Positions 15,011 to 22,789 of a stretch of DNA of 32,035 bases are shown piece after piece. Source of the DNA: Paludibacteraceae bacterium. GTDB lineage: Bacteria; Bacteroidota; Bacteroidia; Bacteroidales; Paludibacteraceae. Each line of letters opens with the position of its first letter. The stretch's first letter is position 1. The position numbers were made by a program, and so were the translations under genes. The notes under the pieces were generated by a model. The model was given only the letters and a program-made list of their open reading frames with translations. It ran no database searches and was not told where the DNA came from. The stretch spans positions 1 through 32,035 of the forward strand of contig JAFPNK010000079.1 in NCBI GenBank assembly GCA_017401985.1, read 5' to 3'.

Positions 15011-17051
15011 CTTGGATATATTTGTGATTTGTAATTTGTGCTTTCGGTTCTTCTATCCCCTGCGGCATGCGGATGCCGAGTTGGTACAGAATCGCATTCT
15101 CAATCAGTTTCTTACCATCCTGCGTGAGATAGAGCGTGGAGTATTCGGATATGCCGATCATGATCATTCCGGAAGGAAGGATAGCTACGGACGCAGCGTT
15201 CGTGTTCGAAACCGGCGTACCAAGCGTCTGCACGGTGCCGTCCAACGTCCAGTCCGTGATAGCCGTCACCGCGTTGGTGTTACACTGCGAGAAGAGCGTT
15301 AACTGTCCGTCCGAGAGGCTCAGTCCTTCAAAAAGCGGGTGCTCGGGCTGTGAGACTGCGATGCTCAGATCCGAAGTGTTAATAGCCGTTCCCCAAGACC
15401 ACACACCCGGCTTGAGCAACCAGGGCTTGAGCAGCACCATAGGTTTGGTATAGTCCTTCAACGGGGTAAAACCGGCTGCAGAAGAAGCGGGCTTGCAACC
15501 CAACACGATGAGTTCATAACCGCTGTAATCGACGTTCGCATCGAGTGCATCGGTTACTACTATCCATAGGCTGTCGTTGGTGCGCAGATACCGAAGTAAA
15601 GGTTGGTCTTCCGCCGCATCCGGGATAGAGACAAACGCGATGGCATGTGTGCCGGCAGGTTGAACGGTAGGAACGGTATCGTCCGGAATCGTGTCCGGGT
15701 GATGTTCCTCTCCGGGATACTCATAGCAACCCAAATCAGGTGCGGCACCGTTATAAGAGAGGTTGACGTCAATGCCCGCATCAATGAGCGCAGAACTGCT
15801 CTTAAGATGCATAAACGGCAGTTCCGGCAGCGAACCGTCCGATTGACGCGCTGTGAGAATAAGCGTCGTGTCCAGCGATTGGAAATCCGCTGCGGAAACC
15901 ATGAAGCCGGAGTTCCAACTGTTATGGTCTATATCGACAACCGTTCTTGCGCTGTAAGCATCGTTTTTTTGTCCGCTGAGACTGATACAGTTCCGAATAG
16001 AATTATTGCCATAAGCGGTAGTGAACCCGTAGTTATAGGCATTTTGGTATGCCGAGCAGTTATACACCCACATGGTGCCGTCGTTGTTGTTCTGATCAAA
16101 TCCGCGGGCATAATTACCAACCGCCAGACAATGATGAATGAGCACTTGGTGGTTTGTATAATTGCCACCCATCTTGAAACCGTTGCCGTTGCCTTGACAC
16201 GGGTATCGCTCGAGCGAGATAGTGATGGTCTGTCCGTAGCGGTCTGTCATGGTGGTTCCTACTTTGGAATCGAACCAAGCCTTGTCTGTGGTGAGTGCAC
16301 GCGGGTTGGTACGCATGTCGTAATAGGGTGCACCGTTCTGGTAACAGATACAGTTCTCGATGATGGTGTTGGACGTGCTGACGCGTTGGAAGAAGTCCCA
16401 TCCGTCATCGGAGTTGTTCCATGCCCGACAACCGATATAGTGATTACCTGGGCCTGTGAACTGCTTATCGGCAAAACCGTCTGCATTGCCTCCGAAGTCC
16501 GCCAGACCGTTACTCATATGCTCGTAGTCGAAATTGTCGTGGCTATCCACATTGAGAATCACATTGTTACCGCCTTTCTTCATCTGGCAACCCGAATCTG
16601 CCGAACCGTATATATCCAGCCGCTCGAACAGGCAGTAAGACCCTTCACAGTAGAGGTTGTTCTTTCCCGACCAGGCGATAGCCAGATCCTTGATATGCAC
16701 GTACAGCGCATCGGCATGCACAGTCACTCCACGTGTGCCGTAAGGCACTTTATGAAAATCCAGCAGCACTTGTTGGCCCGGATAGCCGGCAATGACAATG
16801 CGTTTGGTGGACGAACCCTGCTTATTGATGCTGACCTTATCGGTAAACACATAGGTTCCACCCAGCAGGTAAAGCGTGTCCCCCGGGTTTTTGATGGCAC
16901 TCAAACCGGTAGCAAACGAAGCAGGAGAGGAATAAGAAGAACCGTTGCCTGTTCCGTTCGGTGAGGCATAATAAGTGGCCGCCTTTACGGGTGAAAGGAG
17001 AAAGGCGAAGGGCAAAAGGAGCCACAGGGCAGCAGAGAGTATCTTTTTCAT
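14943..17051 (-). CDS. Family PL9 pectate lyase with extra C-terminal domain
   Basis: A 702-residue secreted polygalacturonate lyase candidate. A signal peptide (1-24) leads into a right-handed beta-helix, about 25-450. The segment from GNADGFADKQF to NSDDGWDFF gives Asp191, Asp215, Asp216 and Asp219, with exactly the spacing of the Ca2+ ligands Asp209, 233, 234 and 237 of the PL9 enzyme PelL; Lys293 in NGFKMGG fits the catalytic lysine. Residues about 470-640 form an alpha/beta domain that may resemble ThuA-like folds (inference). The C-terminus, from about 675 (YIQDGTLFIQVGEQIYDAAGR), resembles the short type-IX-associated tail of Bacteroidales surface proteins. Heptamer arrays encode part of the signal peptide and the junction before the tail. 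The start overlaps the GT2 stop as ATGA. Confidence 0.88.
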   Translation of the reverse strand: MKKILSAALWLLLPFAFLLSPVKAATYYASPNGTGNGSSYSSPASFATGLSAIKNPGDTLYLLGGTYVFTDKVSINKQGSSTKRIVIAGYPGQQVLLDFHKVPYGTRGVTVHADALYVHIKDLAIAWSGKNNLYCEGSYCLFERLDIYGSADSGCQMKKGGNNVILNVDSHDNFDYEHMSNGLADFGGNADGFADKQFTGPGNHYIGCRAWNNSDDGWDFFQRVSTSNTIIENCICYQNGAPYYDMRTNPRALTTDKAWFDSKVGTTMTDRYGQTITISLERYPCQGNGNGFKMGGNYTNHQVLIHHCLAVGNYARGFDQNNNDGTMWVYNCSAYQNAYNYGFTTAYGNNSIRNCISLSGQKNDAYSARTVVDIDHNSWNSGFMVSAADFQSLDTTLILTARQSDGSLPELPFMHLKSSSALIDAGIDVNLSYNGAAPDLGCYEYPGEEHHPDTIPDDTVPTVQPAGTHAIAFVSIPDAAEDQPLLRYLRTNDSLWIVVTDALDANVDYSGYELIVLGCKPASSAAGFTPLKDYTKPMVLLKPWLLKPGVWSWGTAINTSDLSIAVSQPEHPLFEGLSLSDGQLTLFSQCNTNAVTAITDWTLDGTVQTLGTPVSNTNAASVAILPSGMIMIGISEYSTLYLTQDGKKLIENAILYQLGIRMPQGIEEPKAQITNHKYIQDGTLFIQVGEQIYDAAGRCVRR
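15021..15048. repeat. Heptamer array at the start of the PL9 C-terminal tail
   Basis: 7-mers TTTGTGA, TTTGTAA, TTTGTGC and TTTCGGT on the plus strand encode KAQITNHKY on the minus strand. An 18-nt stretch (TATTTGTGATTTGTAATT, 15019-15036) is identical to one in the GT4 gene at 18499-18516, translated in the same frame. Confidence 0.85.
16990..17024. repeat. Heptamer array encoding the PL9 signal-peptide core
   Basis: Plus-strand 7-mers GGTGAAA, GGAGAAA, GGCGAAG, GGCAAAA and GGAGCCA. On the minus strand they encode LLLPFAFLLSP, the hydrophobic core. This is the second signal peptide in the window built on a heptamer repeat. Confidence 0.75.
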
Positions 17052-17719
17052 TGTTTGACGAAATGGAGTTTGAGACGTATGATGGTGTAATCAATAATCA
17101 TCCTGCCTTTGAGCGTAGCGCTTTTCTTGCGTGCGCGTAGTTCGTTGAGCACTTTGTGCTCCGCTTCGGGGTGAGAGCGGGAAGTAGTGCTATGCGGATT
17201 AAGGGTGTAGTGATAGCCCGAGTAGGGTATTATTCGGCCTCGTGCACCGCTTAGCCATAAATCCACGGAGAAGAGCACATCTTCATAGATCATCCCTTCT
17301 TCAAAGCGGATATTAGCTATCGCTTCGCGGCGGTATAAGCGTCCCCATACAACGGTGTATTGATATATGTTTCGCGGACATTGAGACTGCACGTAATCAA
17401 TACCTTCTATGTCTTTTAGATGGCGTTCGCACCAGTCGGACTCAATCGTATCATCCGCATCGACAAAAGCGATATACTCTCCTTTGGCATGCTGTAAACC
17501 CAAGTTACGCGCAGCCGATTGACCGGCGTGTGCCTGTTGGAAAAACGCGACACGTGTATCCTGACGGGCATATTGTTGTGCAATACGAACGCTGTCATCC
17601 GTACTGCCGTCATCCACCAGGATAAGCTGGAGTTCCCGTTCGGTCTGTCCGAGTACGCTCTCGATACAGGCCGGCAGATACGACGCTGCGTTATATATGG
17701 GTACGATAATACTGATCAT
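17048..17719 (-). CDS. Glycosyltransferase family 2
   Basis: A 223-residue GT-A-fold glycosyltransferase, presumably adding one sugar to a surface polysaccharide or glycolipid. The start is the ATG at 17719 (MISIIVPIYNA); the frame is open further upstream but the extra sequence overlaps the GT4 gene and lacks family character. The nucleotide-binding VDDGSTDDS is at about 34-42 and the metal-binding VDADD (DXD) at about 88-92. GMIYEDVLF near 145 is the usual ED motif of the acceptor side. There is no membrane helix apart from a basic C-terminus. It overlaps the GT4 end by 29 nt and the PL9 start by 4 nt, so it is in the same message. Donor and acceptor are unknown. Confidence 0.88.
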   Translation of the reverse strand: MISIIVPIYNAASYLPACIESVLGQTERELQLILVDDGSTDDSVRIAQQYARQDTRVAFFQQAHAGQSAARNLGLQHAKGEYIAFVDADDTIESDWCERHLKDIEGIDYVQSQCPRNIYQYTVVWGRLYRREAIANIRFEEGMIYEDVLFSVDLWLSGARGRIIPYSGYHYTLNPHSTTSRSHPEAEHKVLNELRARKKSATLKGRMIIDYTIIRLKLHFVKQ

Positions 17720-18803
17720 ACTGCGCTTCTCTGGAGAATTGTTCTCTATGTTGTGTGGCTTGGCGGGTGAAGCCGTTTTGTTGCCACTCGGTATATTTAT
17801 CGTGTATAAACGATTTGATGGCTTCCTCATCATTGGTAGCAATACCGGCATTGGTGTACACTATCATTTGTGCCAAAGCACCTTGGTCGGACGGAACACA
17901 AAGAATCGGTTTCTCGCAGCCGAGTGCCTCGTAGAACTTAGTGGTTAGCATTCCGTGCGTGTGCGTATCGGTCAATACCAGCATGATGCTGCTCTGTCGT
18001 ATCGTTTCACCCAAGCGGTTATGCGGAACAGGGTTCTGTGTCGGCGTGTGCAATTCGATGCGTACACCTAACTCTTCTGCTATGTGTTGCACTTTCTCAA
18101 GCGCAGGACGCTGCCAGTCGAAGAGTGAACCGATATAGGTGATACGAAACTCATCCGTTCGTATATCTTCGGGATAGAACTGCCTGTCGTCGTAGCCGTT
18201 GTACACCACATGCACATTGGGATTAAACTGCTTAATGAAGTCTGCATGCCATGGTGACACAGTGGTTATGGCCTGTGCGGAACGCAGGACGCTGTTACGG
18301 CGACGGATATGTATGGCGCGGTAAAGGCGTCGGAAGGGCAGGGTGTACCAGGACTGATGGCGATACTGGTAACTGGAGTTATCCACTTGTTCGTCCAAGT
18401 CCCGAATATCGCATACCAGCGGAACGTTCAGTTGCTTGGCTATCCGCTGCGCTGCGCCTAAAGGAAAATCGCTGAATGCGGAACAAACGACGAGGTCGTA
18501 TTTGTGATTTGTAATTGGTGATTGGTGATTGGTGATTGCTTTTTGGGCAAACACACGATTGTGCCAGTCTGTAAGTAGCGTCCAAACGGTTTTGATGAAC
18601 CAGTCTCCTGTTTTGCCGCTATACATCGGTATGGTGATGATAGGACACGTGTGCTCAAAATGCAGCGGTTCGTATTGTTCGGTCAACCAGGTGACCTGAT
18701 GCCCTTTGCTCATCAGATAATCGCATAAGTACCGTACCCTCGGCAGGTATCCGGGGGCAGCAGGAGGGTCTGAAACGACTAATATGCGCAAGGAGCGGCT
18801 CAT
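17691..18803 (-). CDS. Glycosyltransferase family 4-like protein
   Basis: A 370-residue GT-B-fold enzyme. The N-terminal half starts RILVVSDPPAAPGYLPRV, the acceptor-side glycine loop, and continues with VCDIRDL and ITTVSPWH. The C-terminal half has ITYIGSLFDWQ (about 220-230) and KFYEALGCEKPILCV (about 300-315), the E-x7-E-like donor site of GT4 enzymes. It probably extends an oligosaccharide made by the WecA-type and dehydratase genes of this run. Residues 88-101 (KAITNHQSPITNHK) are encoded by a heptamer array and look like an inserted loop. The start ATG overlaps the upstream stop as ATGA. Confidence 0.85.
   Translation of the reverse strand: MSRSLRILVVSDPPAAPGYLPRVRYLCDYLMSKGHQVTWLTEQYEPLHFEHTCPIITIPMYSGKTGDWFIKTVWTLLTDWHNRVFAQKAITNHQSPITNHKYDLVVCSAFSDFPLGAAQRIAKQLNVPLVCDIRDLDEQVDNSSYQYRHQSWYTLPFRRLYRAIHIRRRNSVLRSAQAITTVSPWHADFIKQFNPNVHVVYNGYDDRQFYPEDIRTDEFRITYIGSLFDWQRPALEKVQHIAEELGVRIELHTPTQNPVPHNRLGETIRQSSIMLVLTDTHTHGMLTTKFYEALGCEKPILCVPSDQGALAQMIVYTNAGIATNDEEAIKSFIHDKYTEWQQNGFTRQATQHREQFSREAQYDQYYRTHI
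18501..18542. repeat. In-frame heptamer array inside the GT4 gene
   Basis: Plus-strand 7-mers TTTGTGA, TTTGTAA, three perfect copies of TTGGTGA, then TTGCTTT. They encode the ITNHQSPITNH loop. The outer two units match those in the PL9 gene at 15021. Confidence 0.92.
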
Positions 18804-19966
18804 TGTAGCAGTTTGAGTATCTTGGTGTATAGCGATTTGTGATACGTGTCGTCCGTCAGGTTGCTGTTATGCCACAGCAAGCACAGGTCGCCGTGATGCA
18901 TCTTAACTTTATCAATCAGTCGCTCGCAAAGGAAATACGCCTCATCTTCCGTCAGGTTCATGTATTTCTTATTACTGAGTGTGGTGTCCATAATGATCAG
19001 CGGATGCAGTGTCAGGTTCGTTAACCGCATGGTCATGGGGTTAATCCATCTGACGGCACGCGTGGTCTGGAGACGGAACCCTGCCTGATCGGCAAAGCCC
19101 ATCGTGAAATCATCCGTGTAACCGGCTTTATGTAAGTGCTCCATTTGTCGAATCGATTCGCGCAGGTAATGGGCACGGTACATACGGCTGTATTTGATTT
19201 TCGGAATGAACCCGTAGTAACTGCCGTGGATACCCAAATAGGCATTACTATGTCGCAGTAGTTTCTTCAATCGCTTGTAATCGCGTCCGAGAAGCCGATA
19301 CTGCGGATAGTCATAACCGCGACCGGCGGTATGCTTAACGAAATAAATGGTCTCTGCGTTCGGAACCGTGGCATCATGGTCTATTAACCACGGGAAGGTG
19401 TACATGGGGTCGTTGTGTATATCGCGCAACGCCGCCCAAACCTGTTTCGTCTCCCCTCGTTTGATGCCTCCTAACGCACCGCGAATAGAACGATACTGCG
19501 AAATGGTGTCTATGTCGTGGGTGAGGTATATATGATTGAAACCGGGAGAGGGTAGAGGACAGTTCAGCAACTTAAGCAGCAACCGTGCGTGCTCATCGAG
19601 CATAGGCATCTGCATGCGACTGATATGTCCCAAGATAGAGTACCGGGCGATAAACCGATCGTGTTCGTCCCGCTCGGTGTTAAACGTCTCTTCGGCGCGG
19701 GAGATGAAAAAGAACGTGTTGTACACGATGTCCGTTCGGATAATGGCTTTCCCTTTCTCCGGTCGCTCGACTATCACTTTGTCCATTTCCGGCAGCACGA
19801 TGCTGTTTCCTAACCGTCCGTTAGGAATAATGAGCACATCATGATCCGCCAACGCTTTCTCATCGTTGGTGTAAGCCACGCGTGCCGCTGCCTCTTCATC
19901 GCCATAACATAACCACGTGATGATGTAGTCGATGATGTCCGTTAGTTTTCGCTTAGGATCTCCCAT
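18800..19966 (-). CDS. Polysaccharide deacetylase-like protein (DUF7033-type N-terminus)
   Basis: A 388-residue cytoplasmic protein of a Bacteroidetes family found in polysaccharide loci. The N-terminal 130 residues resemble the domain often paired with a deacetylase fold. LTHDID at 148-153 is the metal-binding HD motif of carbohydrate esterase family 4, and LGIHGSYYGF near 244-253 supplies another histidine. DFTMGFADQAGFR and a late LCLLWHNSN segment also fit. It may remove an acetyl group from a sugar intermediate; this is family-based inference. The ATG at 19966 overlaps the ABC-F end by 25 nt, with no better start nearby, and its stop overlaps the GT4 start as ATGA. Confidence 0.7.
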   Translation of the reverse strand: MGDPKRKLTDIIDYIITWLCYGDEEAAARVAYTNDEKALADHDVLIIPNGRLGNSIVLPEMDKVIVERPEKGKAIIRTDIVYNTFFFISRAEETFNTERDEHDRFIARYSILGHISRMQMPMLDEHARLLLKLLNCPLPSPGFNHIYLTHDIDTISQYRSIRGALGGIKRGETKQVWAALRDIHNDPMYTFPWLIDHDATVPNAETIYFVKHTAGRGYDYPQYRLLGRDYKRLKKLLRHSNAYLGIHGSYYGFIPKIKYSRMYRAHYLRESIRQMEHLHKAGYTDDFTMGFADQAGFRLQTTRAVRWINPMTMRLTNLTLHPLIIMDTTLSNKKYMNLTEDEAYFLCERLIDKVKMHHGDLCLLWHNSNLTDDTYHKSLYTKILKLLQ

Positions 19967-21717
19967 TCGTATAGTTTTTGTTCAATTTGGTGCTTTATCG
20001 TTTCGTATTGCCGGAACCGCTCTTGTGTCTGGTTCTCCGGCTGTGCCAGTTCCAGTTCTATTTGACGTTGTTGCTCTTCCAGTTGCGCGATGGCTTCTTC
20101 GGTCTCTGCGATAGCCCGTTCGCGTTTACGTTTCTCTGCCGCTGCGGCTTTCTGGGCGGCATAGTCCTCTTTGGAGCTAGGCTGACTAGACGGCCTAGGC
20201 AGACTAGACGGCCTAGAGATTTCCAATTCTTTCAGATCCTCTATCTTCTTGGCGCGCAGGAAATCATAGATGCCGCCGAGATGCTCTTTGACGCGCCCGC
20301 CACCGAACTCATACACTTTACTAACCAGCCCGTTGAGAAAATCGCGGTCGTGGCTGACGCATATGAGCGTGCCGTCAAAATCCTTGAGTGCGGTTTTGAG
20401 CACGTCTTTGGACTGCATATCCAGATGGTTTGTCGGCTCATCCAGAATAAGCAGGTTACACGGCTCCAGCAGCAGGCGTATCATCGCCAAACGGCTTCGT
20501 TCGCCTCCGCTAAGCACTTTCACCTTCTTGTCTGACGCTTCACCGCCGAACATGAATGCGCCTAATATATCGCGTATCTTGGTGCGTATATCGCCTACCG
20601 CCACATAATCAATCGTTTCAAAAACAGTCAGGTTCTCGTCGAGCAGCGCAGCTTGGTTCTGTGCAAAATAACCGATTTTGACATTATGTCCGATCTTCAA
20701 CGTTCCCAGGTAGTCGAGTTGCCCCATGATGCACTTGACGAGCGTGGATTTACCTTCACCGTTCTTGCCCACAAACGCCACTTTCTCGCCTCTGCGGATG
20801 GTAAAAGTGACGTCATGGAACACATTATGCTCTCCGAAATCCTTACGCAGGTCTTCCACAATAAGCGGAAAATCTCCGCTGCGTGGTGCGGGAGGGAAAC
20901 GGAGATTCAGTCGGCTGGTATCCTCCAGATCCACTTCTAATCGTTCCAGTTTCTCCAACTGCTTGATACGGCTCTGCACCTGTACGGCTTTGGTGGCTTT
21001 GTATCGGAAGCGCTCAATGAACTCTTCGGTGTTCGCTATCATCTTCTGCTGGTTCTGATAAGCGCGTACCTGCTGTTCATGCCGCTCTTTACGCAATTCA
21101 ACAAACCGACTGTAGTTCACATCGTAGTCATAGATGCGACCCAATGTGATCTCGATGGTACGGTTACATACATTATCAATGAACGCTCTGTCGTGGCTGA
21201 CCATCAGTACGGCGCTGGGGCTGCTTTTCAAAAAATCCTCCAGCCACTGGATCGATTCGATATCCAGGTGGTTGGTCGGCTCGTCCAATAACAGCAGATC
21301 CGGATGGCGAAGTAGGATCTTTGCCAATTCAATACGCATGCGCCATCCTCCGGAGAACTCAGAGCAAGGTCTGTCAAAATCCTTGCGTTCGAACCCCAAA
21401 CCGATGACCGTTCTGTCCATTTCCGCCACAAACCGCGCTTCGTCCTCATGCGCCACTGTCATCACTTCTTCTCGCAGCGTGCGGTCGTCATGGAACAGCA
21501 TCATCTGCGGCAGATAACCGATGGTCATATCCGCGTCGCGTGCAATGCGTCCTTCCGTAGGCTGGTATTCGCCGGCAATAAGCCGAAGCAGGGTGGTTTT
21601 GCCTGCTCCGTTCTTTCCCACCAGTGCGATACGCTCCTTGCGATTGATGAGGAAGGTGATGTCGTCCAGCACAGGGCGGGACGAGAACTCCATACTAATA
21701 TGATCAATTGTTATCAT
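19942..21717 (-). CDS. ABC-F family ATPase
   Basis: ABC-F proteins are soluble twin-ATPase factors that act on the ribosome (translation or antibiotic protection). The 591-residue protein has Walker A motifs GKNGAGKT (34-41) and GKNGEGKS (317-324), signatures FSGGW (121-125) and LSGGERSR (402-409), and LLLLDEPTNHLD and LLILDEPTNHLD Walker B regions. An inter-domain linker lies at about 200-275, and a C-terminal coiled coil runs from about 520 to 590. Just before it, residues 501-515 (SRPSSLPRPSSQPSS) are encoded by a CTAG array. There are no membrane segments. Whether it is a housekeeping factor (YbiT/Uup/EttA-like) or a resistance factor is open. It sits between polysaccharide genes with short overlaps. 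Confidence 0.9.
   Translation of the reverse strand: MITIDHISMEFSSRPVLDDITFLINRKERIALVGKNGAGKTTLLRLIAGEYQPTEGRIARDADMTIGYLPQMMLFHDDRTLREEVMTVAHEDEARFVAEMDRTVIGLGFERKDFDRPCSEFSGGWRMRIELAKILLRHPDLLLLDEPTNHLDIESIQWLEDFLKSSPSAVLMVSHDRAFIDNVCNRTIEITLGRIYDYDVNYSRFVELRKERHEQQVRAYQNQQKMIANTEEFIERFRYKATKAVQVQSRIKQLEKLERLEVDLEDTSRLNLRFPPAPRSGDFPLIVEDLRKDFGEHNVFHDVTFTIRRGEKVAFVGKNGEGKSTLVKCIMGQLDYLGTLKIGHNVKIGYFAQNQAALLDENLTVFETIDYVAVGDIRTKIRDILGAFMFGGEASDKKVKVLSGGERSRLAMIRLLLEPCNLLILDEPTNHLDMQSKDVLKTALKDFDGTLICVSHDRDFLNGLVSKVYEFGGGRVKEHLGGIYDFLRAKKIEDLKELEISRPSSLPRPSSQPSSKEDYAAQKAAAAEKRKRERAIAETEEAIAQLEEQQRQIELELAQPENQTQERFRQYETIKHQIEQKLYEWEILSEN
20177..20217. repeat. CTAG array, five sites at exact 9-bp period, inside the ABC-F gene
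   Basis: CTAG is at 20177, 20186, 20195, 20204 and 20213. The 9-bp period keeps the frame and yields the tripeptides SRP, SSL, PRP, SSQ, PSS in a linker. A 14-nt segment, TCTAGTCAGCCTAG on the minus strand, is shared with the rimO array. Confidence 0.95.
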
Positions 21718-22789
21718 TCGTGCCGTATAGTTTCTTGTTAATCACGCGCCACAGTATCAATGTCAACGCGGTCGCGATAGCAAAATCCAAGATGATCAAT
21801 ACCCACATATTCCAGTTACGTCCCAAGATAGCCAAGCCGATGAACAACAGGCTGACGCTGAGGAGCACGCAGGTGGTCTGTACGTGGTTAAGGCCTGTAC
21901 GCAGCAGCAGGTGATGAATATGATTCTTGTCCGGTTTGAACGGGCTGCGATGCTGCTTGATACGTGTCAGGCTCACACGGATAGTGTCAAAAATAGGCAC
22001 GGTGAGTACACAAATAGCGACCGCCGGTGCTGCATTCATATGATAGATCTCCGGCACTACATGGTAGGCATTCTGTTCGCAGAAACGGAAGACAAAGGCC
22101 GTTATCAAATACCCAAGTAGCAGACTACCCGAATCGCCCATGAAGATTTTTTCGCGTTTGCCGAAGACATTATAGATAAAGAACACGGCCAAAGAACCGA
22201 TCATACAAATAGCCAAAATAGACCAACTGGTAGAACCTACCAAATGGAAATAAATGGCGAAGAACAGGCAGTATAGTATTCCTAAACCGCTTGCCAAACC
22301 ATCTACACCGTCGATTAGATTAATCGCATTGATGATGGCAATCAAGATAAACAGAGAAATCAAGTAACTGGGTATCACACCTATCTCGTTGATGCCGAAA
22401 ATACCGTGCAGATGGGTGATACGCAAGTCTCCGAACCCGATGAGTGCAATGCCAGCTAACGCTTCGCCTAATAGTTTGGAAAGCGGAGACAGTACTAACA
22501 CATCATCAATAAAACCGATAGCCATGATAGCCGCAATGCCTATCATAAAGAATTGATTATGAGCAATTTGGCTATAATCAAACAGCAGGTAGGACAACAT
22601 GACACTGAAGTAGATGTCCAGTCCGCCGATATTAGGTACAACTCCTTCATGGCTCATGCGCTTGTTGGGGCGCACGACAAAACCCTTCGCTTTGGCAATT
22701 CGTATAACAACCGGCATACAGACAAGGCCTATCAGAAAACTGATGATACCGATCAGATAACTATGTTGGATAAAGAAATTGGTTATCAT
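21704..22789 (-). CDS. wecA: Undecaprenyl-phosphate sugar-1-phosphate transferase (WecA/MraY family)
   Basis: This integral membrane enzyme starts lipid-linked glycan synthesis by moving a sugar-1-phosphate, usually GlcNAc-1-P, from a UDP-sugar to undecaprenyl phosphate. The 361-residue protein has about 10-11 helices. Active-site motifs are NIGG (53-56), the DD pair at 95-96, NLIDGVDGLA (157-166), MGDSGS (217-222) and HIHH (290-293). The PFKPDKNHIHH form fits WecA/TagO and not MraY. Its start overlaps the dehydratase stop by 4 nt and its end overlaps the ABC-F start by 14 nt. Together with the dehydratase it probably sets the first sugar of the local surface polysaccharide. The exact sugar is not shown by sequence. 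Confidence 0.88.
   Translation of the reverse strand: MITNFFIQHSYLIGIISFLIGLVCMPVVIRIAKAKGFVVRPNKRMSHEGVVPNIGGLDIYFSVMLSYLLFDYSQIAHNQFFMIGIAAIMAIGFIDDVLVLSPLSKLLGEALAGIALIGFGDLRITHLHGIFGINEIGVIPSYLISLFILIAIINAINLIDGVDGLASGLGILYCLFFAIYFHLVGSTSWSILAICMIGSLAVFFIYNVFGKREKIFMGDSGSLLLGYLITAFVFRFCEQNAYHVVPEIYHMNAAPAVAICVLTVPIFDTIRVSLTRIKQHRSPFKPDKNHIHHLLLRTGLNHVQTTCVLLSVSLLFIGLAILGRNWNMWVLIILDFAIATALTLILWRVINKKLYGTNDNN

Noticed and set aside
15603..16964. A 453-codon plus-strand frame opposite the PL9 gene
   Set aside because: The PL9 frame has a signal peptide and exact catalytic spacing. The antisense frame shows no domain and no promoter.
17720..17851. An N-terminal extension of the GT2 protein
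   Set aside because: The extra 44 residues overlap the GT4 gene and lie before the canonical ISIIVPIYN start of the fold.
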